Source: Mesostigma viride
Lineage: Eukaryota > Streptophyta > Mesostigmatophyceae > Mesostigmatales > Mesostigmataceae
DNA length: 30,000 nt
Reading direction: 5' to 3'
NCBI GenBank assembly: GCA_009746045.1
Contig: RPFO01000131.1
Coordinates: forward strand, 1,020,966 to 1,050,965
This document shows, in pieces, positions 9,889-24,448 of the stretch (the stretch's first letter is position 1; each line of letters begins with the position of its first letter). The notes beneath the pieces were generated by a model. The model had not been told where the DNA came from. It worked only from the letters and a program-made list of their open reading frames with translations, and did not search any database. The position numbers and the translations under genes are program-made.

Positions 9889-10054
9889 CTTTGCGTATCG
9901 TATCTTTCATACATTGCATCATTTGCATGCCTTGGAGCTGCACGTCTTCAAGCAGTGTCACCCAGTTCCCGCTTGATTCAAATGCACTTCGCGCTTGAAT
10001 TCGTGACTTCGCCCCGCTCAAGGTGGAAGGTGATGGGCACTAGCCACGGGAACT

Positions 10055-12844
<2,790 letters not shown>

Positions 12845-13123
12845 ATCAGTTCTTTGACACTGAGTTGGCACTAGACGCAACACCTTTGATGCACATGAGT
12901 GCAGGGCGCATGTGTTGAGACCATGCAACCATGGCGATCCCTCAAAAAGTTTGGTTATGTAATAAGTGAGACAATTATTCCGAACGTATGATGGCCCAAC
13001 GTCCTGTAAGGTTGAGTTGTCTTATTCAATTGGCATATGTTGTCTTATTGATGTTGTCTCATTGCCTTAATGGGTCAATTGTCTTAGTTTATATCATGTA
13101 TATCTTGGGAAACTCATTGCTTC

Positions 13124-13129
13124 AATAAA
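13124..13129 (+). promoter_or_regulatory. poly(A) signal AATAAA of the zinc-finger/polyQ gene
   Basis: AATAAA lies in AT-rich DNA about 280 bp past the last possible stop (12844), the first such hexamer on this strand after the gene. Confidence 0.45.
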
Positions 13130-13799
13130 ATGCATGTTAGGCGCAATCAACCCCCTCAAACACATCTGAAAACTGCACAGTGCATCAAATGTATCCTAAA
13201 CAAAAAAATGTATCCTAATCCGGTAAAACCACCCCCTGTTTTAGAACCACATCCGGCATGTGCCTAGAGGCTAACAAGCTGGCATCAGCTTCTTAGCAAA
13301 TTGCCCTATTGGAAAGGAAGGTGAGAGTGGTTCTTTTGCTGGCCATACTGCATGAGTGGCATTGCATTAGATAGGTGTTTCCATTGCTTTCCTTGAGCTA
13401 TAACCATTAAGACTTCCCTGCTATGTGTGCAGCAAGGCAAGCTGGATAGGATGTGAATGCTTGGCAGACAACATGTATGATTTGCTGCCAAGTTTGCAGG
13501 CTGCAGTTGCCTCTATTGCTTGGTCAGTCTTTCTAAGGTTTTTACACGTATACTTGCTGAGTTCTTGGCATAAATTTACATGGTAACCTTGGGCTGAGCT
13601 TAGTGTATGCTCTCTTGGTGCGTGTATGCCCAGCGATGGTGTTGCTATGCGCACGCTGGCAAGGCTGGCCATGCTGAGGGCAGGGGAGGGCAGATGAGGT
13701 GCCTAGCCTTTTCTTATGTTGTGTGATCGAGTTGGGCATGTTTTTTGGCCTCTTGGATGGAAAACATGATGTCTAGGTGGCCTTATACACAGAAAAACC

Positions 13800-14005
13800 T
13801 CATTTAGCGTATGTTCAGGTTTTAGCACGCAAAACCTTATAACTTGAGCTAGACTTGTCGGAATGACCTGGGACTTGGACCACTGCTGTCCCCCTGTTAG
13901 CCGGATTTTCGCTTGATTTTGTGGCCTTATCTGAAGTGTTTATGATATGTTTATTCCCAATGTCCGGTAAAAAAAGACCTGTTTTGCGGGAAAATTAATA
14001 ACTGT
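13800..14005 (-). repeat. Left flanking repeat of the satellite block (inverted copy of 27235-27440)
   Basis: Read on the minus strand it contains TTTTCCCGCAAAAC and, further on, TCATTCCGACAAG followed by TAGCTCAAGTTAT. The same words occur in the same order on the plus strand near 27250 and 27376. Identity is patchy, by eye about two thirds. Confidence 0.55.
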
Positions 14006-14168
14006 TCAAGGTTTTGCCATTTCCATGATGTAAATAGCTCAGCAAGCTACACACTCAGGGAACTACAAATGGTTGATTTTTGGTTGCCAACAAATGTGTG
14101 CATTGGCTGGGGCATACCCAGCCCTAATTAGCGTCTTTTTCTATTTATAGCGCAATATTGGCGTATAC

Positions 14169-14187
14169 TTGGGGGTAGTACCCCCAA
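14169..14187. other. Perfect 9-bp hairpin TTGGGGGTA-G-TACCCCCAA
   Basis: The arms are fully complementary with a single-base centre. No T-run or gene end is nearby, so no function is assigned. Confidence 0.7.
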
Positions 14188-14321
14188 CAAGCGCATGGAC
14201 AACTCACAAGAGATGTTATTTAGTGCCCGCAATCATATTTCAGCATTGTGCAAATGAATTTCAAGTGTTATTACCATAGTTCAATTTTTAAGGGTTTTGG
14301 GGTGCCACCTCCCCTTAATTA

Positions 14322-17308
14322 CATAACTGCCATTCATGTACGTACACGGGCCATGATGACACCATGGGAGCCTGAATCCTCATCATTAATTACATAAATG
14401 CCATCCATGTACGTAGGCCAGCCATGATGACACCATGGGAGCCTGAATCCTCATCAATAATTACATAAATGCCATCCATGTACGTAGACGGGCCATGATG
14501 ACACCATGGGAGCCTGAATCCTCATCATTAATTACATAAATGCCAACCATGTACGTAGGCCAGCCATGGAGACACCATGGGAGCCTGAATCCTCATCATT
14601 TACTATGCCTTGACATCCATGTACGTAGACGGGCCATGATGACACCATGAGAGCCTGAATCCTCATCATTTTTTTTATGAGACATCCATGTACGTAGGCC
14701 AGCCATGGAGACACCATGGGAGCCTGAATCCTCCTCATTAATTACATAAATGCCAACCATGTACGTAGACAAGCCATGATGACACCATGGGAGCCTGAAT
14801 CCTCATCATTTACTATTCCTTGACATCCATGTACGTAGACGGGCCATGATGACACCATGGGAGCCTGAATCCTCATCATTAATTACATAAATGCCATTCA
14901 TGTACGTACACGGGCCATGATGACACCATGGGAGCCTGAATCCTCATCATTAATTACATACATGCCATCCATGTACGTAGGCCAGCCATGGAGACACCAT
15001 GGGAGCCTGAATCCTCCTCATTAAATACATAAATGCCAACCATGTACGTAGACAAGCCATGATGACACCATGGGAGCCTGAATCCTCATCATTAACTATT
15101 CCTTGACATCCATGTACGTAGACGGGCCATGATGACACCATGGGAGCCTGAATCCTCATCATTAATTACATACATGCCATCCATGTGCGTAGACGGGCCA
15201 TGATGACACCATGGGAGCCTGAATCCTCATCATTAATTACATAAATGCCATCCATGTACGTAGACGGGCCATGATGACCCCATGGGAGCCTGAATCCTCA
15301 TCATTAATTACATAAATGCCATTCATGTACGTACACGGGCCATGATGACACCATGGGAGCCTGAATCCTCATCGTTAATTACATAAATGCCATCCATGTA
15401 CGTACACGGGCAATGATGACACCATGGGAGCCTGAATCCTCATCAATAATTACATAAATGCCATCCATGTACGTAGACGGGCCATGATGACACCATGGGA
15501 GCCTGAATCCTCATCATTTACTATTCCTTGACATCCATGTACGTAGACGGGCCATGATGACACCATGGGAGCCTGAATCCTCATCATTAATTACATAACT
15601 GCCATTCATGTACGTACACGGGCCATGATGACACCATGGGAGCCTGAATCCTCATCATTAATTACATCAATGCCATCCATGTACGTAGACGGGCCATGAT
15701 GACACCATGGGAGCCTGAATCCTCATCAATAATTACATAAATGCCATCCATGTACGTAGACGGGCCATGATGACACCATGGGAGCCTGAATCCTCATCAT
15801 TAATTACATAAATGCCAACCATGTACGTAGGCCAGCCATGGAGACACCATGGGAGCCTGAATCCTCATCATTTACTATTCCTTGACATCCATGTACGTAG
15901 ACGGGCCATGATGACACCATGGGAGCCTGAATCCTCATCATTAATTACATAAATGCCATCCATGTACGTAGACGGGCCATGATGACACCATGGGAGCCTG
16001 AATCCTCATCATTAATTACATAAATGCCAACCATGTACGTAGACGGGCCATGATGACACCATGGGAGCCTGAATCCTCATCATTTACTATTCCTTGACAT
16101 CCATGTACGTAGACGGGCCATGATGACACCATGGGAGCCTGAATCCTCATCATTAATTACAAAAATGCCATCCATGTACGTAGACGGGCCATGATGACCC
16201 CATGGGAGCCTGAATCCTCATCATTAATTACATAAATGCCATTCATGTACGTACACGGGCCATGATGACACCATGGGAGCCTGAATCCTCATCGTTAATT
16301 ACATACATGCCATCCATGTACGTACACGGGCAATGATGACACCATGGGAGCCTGAATCCTCATCAATAATTACATAAATGCCATCCATGTACGTAGACGG
16401 GCCATGATGACACCATGGGAGCCTGAATCCTCATCATTTACTATTCCTTGACATCCATGTACGTACACGGGCCATGATGACACCATGGGAGCCTGAATCC
16501 TCATCATTAATTACATAACTGCCATTCATGTACGTACACGGGCCATGATGACACCATGGGAGCCTGAATCCTCATCATTAATTACATAAATGCCATCCAT
16601 GTACGTAGGCCAGCCATGATGACACCATGGGAGCCTGAATCCTCATCAATAATTACATAAATGCCATCCATGTACGTAGACGGGCCATGATGACACCATG
16701 GGAGCCTGAATCCTCATCATTAATTACATAAATGCCAACCATGTACGTAGGCCAGCCATGGAGACACCATGGGAGCCTGAATCCTCATCATTTACTATGC
16801 CTTGACATCCATGTACGTAGACGGGCCATGATGACACCATGGGAGCCTGAATCCTCATCATTAATTACATAAATGCCAACCATGTACGTAGACAAGCCAT
16901 GATGACACCATGGGAGCCTGAATCCTCATCATTTACTATTCCTTGACATCCATGTACGTAGACGGGCCATGATGACACCATGGGAGCCTGAATCCTCATC
17001 ATTAATTACATACATGCCATCCATGTACGTAGGCCAGCCATGATGACACCATGGGAGCCTGAATCCTCATCATTGATTACATAAATGCCATCCATGTACG
17101 TACACGGGCGATGATGACACCATGGGAGCCTGAATCCTCATCATTAATTACATAAATGCCATCCATGTACGTAGACAAGCCATGATGACACCATGGGAGC
17201 CTGAATCCTCATCATTATATACATAAATGCCATCCATGTACGTAGACGGGCCATGATGACACCATGGGAGCCTGAATCCTCATCATTAATTACATAAATG
17301 CCATGCAT
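14322..17308 (-). repeat. 70-71 bp satellite array, left arm
   Basis: About 42 head-to-tail monomers. The core word is CATGATGACACCATGGGAGC, followed by CTGAATCCTCATCAT. Three spacer types occur: TAATTACATAAATGCCATC (71 bp units), TTACTATTCCTTGACATC (70 bp) and an A/T-run type at 14671. Each monomer has an inverted repeat CCATG-7-CATGG and a TACGTA palindrome. I call this orientation minus because the longer right arm reads the other way. Confidence 0.97.
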
Positions 17309-19022
17309 ATGATAGTAAATGATGAGGATTCAGGCTCCCATGGTGTCATCATGGCCCGTGTACGTACATGGATGGCATGTATGTAATTCACGATGAGGAT
17401 TCAGGCTCCCATGGTGTCATCATGGCCCGTCTACGTACATGGATGGCATTTTTGTAATTAATGATGAGGATTCAGGCTCCCATGGTGTCATCATGGCCCG
17501 TCTACGTACATGGATGGCATTTATGTAATTAATGATGAGGATTCAGGCTCCCATGGTGTCATCATGGCCCGTGTACGTACATGAATGGCATTTATGTAAT
17601 TAATGATGAGGATTCAGGCTCTCATGGTGTCATCATGGCCCGTCTACGTACATGGATGTCAAGGAATAGTAAATGATGAGGATTCAGGCTCCCATGGTGT
17701 CATCATGGCCCGTCTACGTACATGGATGGCGATTTTGTAATTAATGATGAGGATTCAGGCTCCCATGGTGTCTCCATGGCCCGTCTACGTACATGGTTGG
17801 CATTTATGTAAGTAATGATGAGGATTCAGGCTCCATTGGTGTCATCATGGCCCGTCTACATACATGGATGGCATTTTTGTAATTAATGATGAGGATTTAG
17901 GCTCCCATGGTGTCATCATGGCCCGTCTACGTACATGGATGGCATTTATGTAATTAATGATGAGGATTCAGGCTCCCATGGTGTCATCATGGCCCGTCTA
18001 CGTACATGGATGTCAAGGAATAGTAAATGATGAGGATTCAGGCTCCCATGGTGTCATCATGGCTTGTCTACGTACATGGATGGCATGTATGTAATTAATG
18101 ATGAGGATTCAGGCTCCATTGGTGTCATCATGGCTGGCCTACGTATGTACATGGATGTCAAAGAAAAAAAAATGATGAGGATTCAGGCTCCATTGGTGTC
18201 ATCATGGCCTGTCTACGTACATGGATGGCATGTATGTATTTAATGATGAGGATTCAGGCTCCATTGGTGTCATCATGGCTGGCCTACGTACATGGATGGC
18301 ATGTACATGTAATTAATGATGAGGATTCAGGCTCCCATGGTGTCATCATGGCTGGCCTACGTATGTACATGGATGTCAATGAAAAAAAAATGATGAGGAT
18401 TCAGGCTCCCATGGTGTCATCATGGCCCGTCTACGTACATGGATGTCAAGGAATAGTAAATGATGAGGATTCAGGCTCCATTGGTGTCATCATGGCCTGT
18501 CTACGTACATGGATGGCATGTATGTATTTAATGATGAGGATTCAGGCTCCCATGGTGTCATCATGGCTGGCCTACGTACATGGATGTCTCATAAAAAAAA
18601 TGATGAGGATTCAGGCTCCCATGGTGTCATCATGGCCCGTCTACGTACATGGATGTCTCAGAAAAAAAATGATGAGGATTCAGGCTCCCATGGTGTCATC
18701 ATGGCTTGTCTACGTACATGGTTGGCATTCATGTAATTAATAAGGAGGATTCAGGCTCCCATGGTGTCATCATGGCCCGTCTACGTACATGGATGTCAAG
18801 GAATAGTAAATGATGAGGATTCAGGCTCCCATGGTGTCATCATGGCCCGTCTACGTACATGGATGTCAAGGAATAGTAAATGATGAGGATTCAGGCTCCC
18901 ATGGTGTCTCCATGGCTGGCCTACGTACATGGTTGGCATTTATGTAACTAATGATGAGGATTCAGGCTCCCATGGTGTCATCATGGCCCGTCTACGTACA
19001 TGGATGGCATTTATGTAATTAT
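17309..19022 (+). repeat. 70-71 bp satellite array, right arm, segment 1
   Basis: The same monomer in inverted orientation, starting at a junction where a TACATAAATGCCATG end meets ATAGTAAATGATGAGG. About 24 monomers. From about 17545 to 19022 the order of variants matches 20210-21688 almost base for base. A-run spacers (GTCAAAGAAAAAAAAATGATG) are common here and rare in the left arm. ORFs of 75-178 residues in it are repeat artefacts. Confidence 0.97.
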
Positions 19023-19766
19023 TGTCAGAAACCGGGGCTCGGAGGAAAGATCTTTTGCCTGTTATGACCCAGATATTGCACAAGTGTATGGAAAAGACTT
19101 CTTGTATTAAAATACGTTTACTGAGAGTGGAAAACACGGTGCGGCCAACACTGGGCGCAGTCTACCATAGCCAACACTGGGCCAGGGCAAATGACAATGC
19201 CAACACTGGGCAGGGTCACACGACCAACACTGGGTCGGGGCCACACACGGCTAGCAAGCAAAACAACTCTAGGCACACAAAGTAGTGGCGGCTAATGCAT
19301 TATGCACCGTTGATTTACATCTGACGGCACTGCAGCTTAGCGTCTCTACAACCACGGAAAGAACACTAGATAATAACGACTTTGCAGCCTGTAATCTATT
19401 GTCCACATCATGGTACATTGTGTGTGTGGTCTGATAGGCTCAAAGTCCTATCGCCTCCAGGGCGGCACCACAAACTGCGGACCTGATCTGATCCGGAGAG
19501 AGCCGATGTAAATTACGGCACCTGTAACGGTGCTGACAGGTAACGCTTGCTGTATTCCGAGCAACATCATTCGGATTTTAGTACACTCAAACATTGTATA
19601 TGATATTAAGTTAGTCAACGACCTGTGGGTGCAATTAATAGGGATGCAAACCCAACAACAAGTCGTGTAAATAAACACCTAGCTGACGGCGTCAATTTTC
19701 CCCGCATATAATGCGTGATACCATAATGCGTGACAAAAGTAGAGAAACATCGCTAGATATTTGACA
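19023..19766 (-). mobile_element. Solo LTR of the gag-only copia-like family
   Basis: 744 bp beginning TGTCAGAAACC and ending ATATTTGACA on the plus strand, with TG...CA ends. ATTAT is duplicated on both sides (19018-19022 and 19767-19771). It matches both LTRs of the element at 21689-24448 with only a few differences, such as one extra A in GCAAAACAAC. Orientation is taken as minus from the gag of the full copy. It most likely arose by recombination between the two LTRs of an inserted element. Confidence 0.93.
19145..19234. promoter_or_regulatory. Four CCAACACTGGG repeats inside the LTR
   Basis: Copies lie at 19145, 19171, 19200 and 19224, spaced 24-29 bp apart, with dissimilar spacers. The same cluster is in the other two LTRs (from 21811 and 23829). 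Clustered identical words in an LTR are often activator sites; here that is inference. Confidence 0.5.
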
Positions 19767-21688
19767 ATTATTGATGAGGATTCAGGCTCCCATGGTGTCA
19801 TCATGGCCCGTGTACGTACATGGATGGCATTTATGTAATTAATGATGAGGATTCAGGCTCCCATGGTGTCATCATGGCCCGTGTACGTACATGAATGGCA
19901 GTTATGTAATTAATGATGAGGATTCAGGCTCCCATGGTGTCATCATGGCCCGTGTACGTACATGGATGGCATTTATGTAATTAATGATGAGGATTCAGGC
20001 TCCCATGGTGTCATCATGGCCCGTCTACGTACATGGATGGCATTTATGTAATTAATGATGAGGATTCAGGCTCCCATGGTGTCTCCATGGCCCGTCTACG
20101 TACATGGTTGGCATTTATGTAATTAATGATGAGGATTCAGGCTCCCATGGTGTCATCATGGCCCGTCTACGTACATGGATGGCATTTATGTAATTAATGA
20201 TGAGGATTCAGGCTCCCATGGTGTCATCATGGCCCGTGTACGTACATGAATGGCATTTATGTAATTAATGATGAGGATTCAGGCTCTCATGGTGTCATCA
20301 TGGCCCGTCTACGTACATGGATGTCAAGGAATAGTAAATGATGAGGATTCAGGCTCCCATGGTGTCATCATGGCCCGTCTACGTACATGGATGGCGATTT
20401 TGTAATTAATGATGAGGATTCAGGCTCCCATGGTGTCTCCATGGCCCGTCTACGTACATGGTTGGCATTTATGTAAGTAATGATGAGGATTCAGGCTCCA
20501 TTGGTGTCATCATGGCCCGTCTACATACATGGATGGCATTTTTGTAATTAATGATGAGGATTTAGGCTCCCATGGTGTCATCATGGCCCGTCTACGTACA
20601 TGGATGGCATTTATGTAATTAATGATGAGGATTCAGGCTCCCATGGTGTCATCATGGCCCGTCTACGTACATGGATGTCAAGGAATAGTAAATGATGAGG
20701 ATTCAGGCTCCCATGGTGTCATCATGGCTTGTCTACGTACATGGATGGCATGTATGTAATTAATGATGAGGATTCAGGCTCCATTGGTGTCATCATGGCT
20801 GGCCTACGTATGTACATGGATGTCAAAGAAAAAAAAAATGATGAGGATTCAGGCTCCATTGGTGTCATCATGGCCTGTCTACGTACATGGATGGCATGTA
20901 TGTATTTAATGATGAGGATTCAGGCTCCATTGGTGTCATCATGGCTGGCCTACGTACATGGATGGCATGTACATGTAATTAATGATGAGGATTCAGGCTC
21001 CCATGGTGTCATCATGGCTGGCCTACGTATGTACATGGATGTCAATGAAAAAAAAATGATGAGGATTCAGGCTCCCATGGTGTCATCATGGCCCGTCTAC
21101 GTACATGGATGTCAAGGAATAGTAAATGATGAGGATTCAGGCTCCATTGGTGTCATCATGGCCTGTCTACGTACATGGATGGCATGTATGTATTTAATGA
21201 TGAGGATTCAGGCTCCCATGGTGTCATCATGGCTGGCCTACGTACATGGATGTCTCATAAAAAAAATGATGAGGATTCAGGCTCCCATGGTGTCATCATG
21301 GCCCGTCTACGTACATGGATGTCTCAGAAAAAAAATGATGAGGATTCAGGCTCCCATGGTGTCATCATGGCTTGTCTACGTACATGGTTGGCATTCATGT
21401 AATTAATAAGGAGGATTCAGGCTCCCATGGTGTCATCATGGCCCGTCTACGTACATGGATGTCAAGGAATAGTAAATGATGAGGATTCAGGCTCCCATGG
21501 TGTCATCATGGCCCGTCTACGTACATGGATGTCAAGGAATAGTAAATGATGAGGATTCAGGCTCCCATGGTGTCTCCATGGCTGGCCTACGTACATGGTT
21601 GGCATTTATGTAACTAATGATGAGGATTCAGGCTCCCATGGTGTCATCATGGCCCGTCTACGTACATGGATGGCATTTATGTAATTAT
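19767..21688 (+). repeat. 70-71 bp satellite array, right arm, segment 2
   Basis: About 27 monomers between the solo LTR and the full element. With the LTR it forms a 2666-bp unit, since solo LTR start to full-element start is 19023 to 21689. Landmark variants recur at that spacing: GGCTCTCATGG at 17619 and 20284, GGATTTAGG at 17893 and about 20558. Confidence 0.97.
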
Positions 21689-22431
21689 TGTCAGAAACCG
21701 GGGCTCGGAGGAAAGATCTTTTGCCTGTTATGACCCAGATATTGCACAAGTGTATGGAAAAGACTTCTTGTATTAAAATACGTTTACTGAGAGTGGAAAA
21801 CACGGTGCGGCCAACACTGGGCGCAGTCTACCATAGCCAACACTGGGCCAGGGCAAATGACAATGCCAACACTGGGCAGGGTCACACGACCAACACTGGG
21901 TCGGGGCCACACACGGCTAGCAAGCAAACAACTCTAGGCACACAAAGTAGTGGCGGCTAATGCATTATGCACCGTTGATTTACATCTGACGGCACTGCAG
22001 CTTAGCGTCTCTACAACCACGGAAAGAACACTAGATAATAACGACTTTGCAGCCTGTAATCTATTGTCCACATCATGGTACATTGTGTGTGTGGTCTGAT
22101 AGGCTCAAAGTCCTATCGCCTCCAGGGCGGCACCACAAACTGCGGACCTGATCTGATCCGGAGAGAGCCGATGTAAATTACGGCACCTGTAACGGTGCTG
22201 ACAGGTAACGCTTGCTGTATTCCGAGCAACATCATTCGGATTTTAGTACACTCAAACATTGTATATGATATTAAACTAGTCAACGACCTGTGGGTGCAAT
22301 TAATAGGGATGCAAACCCAACAACAAGTCGTGTAAATAAACACCTAGCTGACGGCGTCAATTTTCCCCGCATATAATGCGTGATAACATAATGCGTGACA
22401 AAAGTAGAGAAACATCGCTAGATATTTGACA

Positions 22432-22440
22432 CACCCCCAT
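22432..22440 (-). promoter_or_regulatory. Polypurine-tract-like primer for plus-strand synthesis
   Basis: On the minus strand ATGGGGGTG directly abuts the 3' LTR. It is a short G-rich tract in the position required of a polypurine tract, but interrupted by T. Confidence 0.5.
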
Positions 22441-22461
22441 ACTGCATGTCACGTATTCCGG

Positions 22462-23344
22462 CTACTCAATGAAAAAACCAGCAGGAACATCTGCCACGTC
22501 GTCAGCCAGTGGCTCGCCGTCCATGGTGAAGTGCGCCTCAGGTTTCTTGGACTTGTTCTCCGCCTTCTTGGACCAGCAGCGATCCTCAGTGTGGCCGGTA
22601 CGGTGGCAGTGCTTGCAGGTCAGCACTTTCCCACCCTTGGTGAGGAAGACTGATTCGTCGATAGTACCCGCACAGTGGGGGCAGGCAGCAGTATGATACA
22701 CTGGTGCACTGGAATCTGAGCTGCCAGCTTGGGCCGCGCGGTGCACACGCAGATGGTCGTCCACTTTCAGGACGGCGGTCTTGTAGTCTTTCCACGTCAA
22801 GTCGGGGGGAAGGTTGTACGCCGCCAGGACGGGGCCATACTGGGCAGGAAGTCTGCGGCGGTGTGATGTCACCAGGATGGAATCATGGAGTTTATTGTTG
22901 CTTAATTTATTATATTGCAGGTACTCGTTCGGTGAGATTGACATTTGCAGGAACAGAATCCATGGGAATCTGCTCAGCTGACAGCAGTTCCTCAAGTGTC
23001 GCGGCCTGATGGGTGGATGTCGTTTCGTCACGTCCATAGACGTCAACCAGGACGGTCCACGCCTCGTGCATATACTTGTTGGGGGCCGTAGCGGCATGCA
23101 GTAGCGCGTTGCCGTCGAGGCCAGCAATCAGGGCAGCGTAACCAATTTTTTGCTGCTTTACCACGATCGGATCCTTTCCAGCTAGTACATCTGAATATCC
23201 GAGGGCGTCGAATTGCCCTTCCGCCTTGATTCGGAATCCGGTGAATTTCTTGGGGTCGCTCCCATCGAAGTTGAGATTCTTGAGAGCACTAAGAACGCTG
23301 CTCTCCTTGACTTCTCGTGCCACAGCTGGCGCACCTCCCGACAT
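22462..23344 (-). CDS. gag: Copia-type Gag with CCHC zinc knuckle, one-base frameshift
   Basis: ATG at 23344-23342; the protein begins MSGGAPAVAREVKESSVLSA. The N-terminal part reads LNFDGSDPKKFTGFRIKAEG and AWTVLVDVYGRDETT, the style of the UBN2/copia gag domain that assembles virus-like particles in the cytoplasm. At about 22928 the frame runs to a stop (NLTERVPAI), while a one-base shift continues with EYLQYNKLSNNKL and RRRLPAQYGPVL. It ends at a TAG at 22462 after a second part with CPHC and the zinc knuckle CKHCHRTGHTEDRC (C-x2-C-x4-H-x4-C), which binds element RNA. No protease follows. The frameshift means this copy probably makes only a truncated Gag, unless ribosomal frameshifting occurs. 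The family call is strong. Confidence 0.8.
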
Positions 23345-23687
23345 GTTCTTGATTGCGTTGGAGATTTGTAATGTGAAGTAAAGTGTGATTTAATCTCTCC
23401 AGAGATACTGCGTTGTTGTCGAGCAGATCCTGTAGATTTCTGATTGAAAAGTCTGGAAGTTCGCTGAAACACACACAGTTGAAAAATTCTTGTCGAATGC
23501 CACGCAGGAGCCAGCGGCAGTAGGCAGATTCAGGAAACACGCCCGGGAAGATGTCTTCAACTTGGGCAAAAAGCAGATTTGCTCTTGCGAGGTAGTCTGG
23601 GCAAGATTCTTCGGGAAATTGAAAAAGCTCAATTCCAGATCTCAGGTTGCGGTCGTTGGGAATTGGAAAATATGGGTTCATAGGCAT
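23289..23687 (-). CDS. Small ORF upstream of and overlapping gag in the retroelement
   Basis: ATG at 23687, directly after the primer site, giving 132 residues that end inside the gag start region in another frame. It reads as plausible protein: MPMNPYFPIPNDRNLRSG, FPEESCPDYLARANLLFAQ and RWLLRGIRQEFF. Such a W/L/F pattern resembles a capsid-like helix set, but I do not recognise a family. It may be a second structural protein, the remains of the parental 5' leader, or chance. The order PBS, this ORF, gag is unusual, since gag normally comes first. Confidence 0.4.
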   Translation of the reverse strand: MPMNPYFPIPNDRNLRSGIELFQFPEESCPDYLARANLLFAQVEDIFPGVFPESAYCRWLLRGIRQEFFNCVCFSELPDFSIRNLQDLLDNNAVSLERLNHTLLHITNLQRNQEHVGRCASCGTRSQGEQRS

Positions 23688-23689
23688 CA

Positions 23690-23706
23690 CTCGCTACTCG
23701 ATACCA
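23690..23706 (-). promoter_or_regulatory. Primer-binding site, initiator-Met tRNA-like
   Basis: Immediately after the 5' LTR the minus strand reads TGGTATCGAGTAGCGAG. Plant copia elements commonly use TGGTATCAGAGC, complementary to initiator tRNA-Met; the first seven bases agree. This position fixes the element's orientation independently of gag. Confidence 0.7.
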
Positions 23707-24448
23707 TGTCAGAAACCGGGGCTCGGAGGAAAGATCTTTTGCCTGTTATGACCCAGATATTGCACAAGTGTATGGAAAAGACTTCTTGTATTAAAATACG
23801 TTTACTGAGAGTGGAAAACACGGTGCGGCCAACACTGGGCGCAGTCTACCATAGCCAACACTGGGCCAGGGCAAATGACAATGCCAACACTGGGCAGGGT
23901 CACACGACCAACACTGGGTCGGGGCCACACACGGCTAGCAAGCAAACAACTCTAGGCACACAAAGTAGTGGCGGCTAATGCATTATGCACCGTTGATTTA
24001 CATCTGACGGCACTGCAGCTTAGCGTCTCTACAACCACGGAAAGAACACTAGATAATAACGACTTTGCAGCCTGTAATCTATTGTCCACATCATGGTACA
24101 TTGTGTGTGTGGTCTGATAGGCTCAAAGTCCTATCGCCTCCAGGGCGGCACCACAAACTGCGGACCTGATCTGATCCGGAGAGAGCCGATGTAAATTACG
24201 GCACCTGTAACGGTGCTGACAGGTAACGCTTGCTGTATTCCGAGCAACATCATTCGGATTTTAGTACACTCAAACATTGTATATGATATTAAGTTAGTCA
24301 ACGACCTGTGGGTGCAATTAATAGGGATGCAAACCCAACAACAAGTCGTGTAAATAAACACCTAGCTGACGGCGTCAATTTTCCCCGCATATAATGCGTG
24401 ATACATAATGCGTGACAAAAGTAGAGAAACATCGCTAGATATTTGACA

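Larger units (their letters stand above)
13130..14321. other. AT-rich intergenic stretch without a recognisable gene
   Basis: No ORF here has coding character. The stretch contains a diverged inverted copy of the far flank of the satellite block (13800-14005) and a short perfect hairpin at 14169-14187. Confidence 0.6.
21689..24448 (-). mobile_element. Gag-only, pol-less copia-like LTR retrotransposon (TR-GAG type), 2.76 kb
   Basis: The LTRs are 21689-22431 (743 bp, the 3' LTR on the minus strand) and 23707-24448 (742 bp, the 5' LTR), flanked by ATTAT at 21684-21688 and 24449-24453. The internal part (22432-23706) has a primer site next to the 5' LTR, a gag and a G-rich tract next to the 3' LTR, but no protease, integrase, reverse transcriptase or RNase H. 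Such elements are known as TR-GAG, non-autonomous relatives of Copia or Gypsy that need another element's enzymes. The two LTRs differ at only about three places I could see (AAACT/AAGTT near 22273 and an A indel near 22385), so the insertion is recent. Confidence 0.9.

Noticed and set aside
19448-19678. 76-residue ORF repeated in each LTR
   Set aside because: It lies wholly inside the LTR, has no domain and is repeated only because the LTR is.
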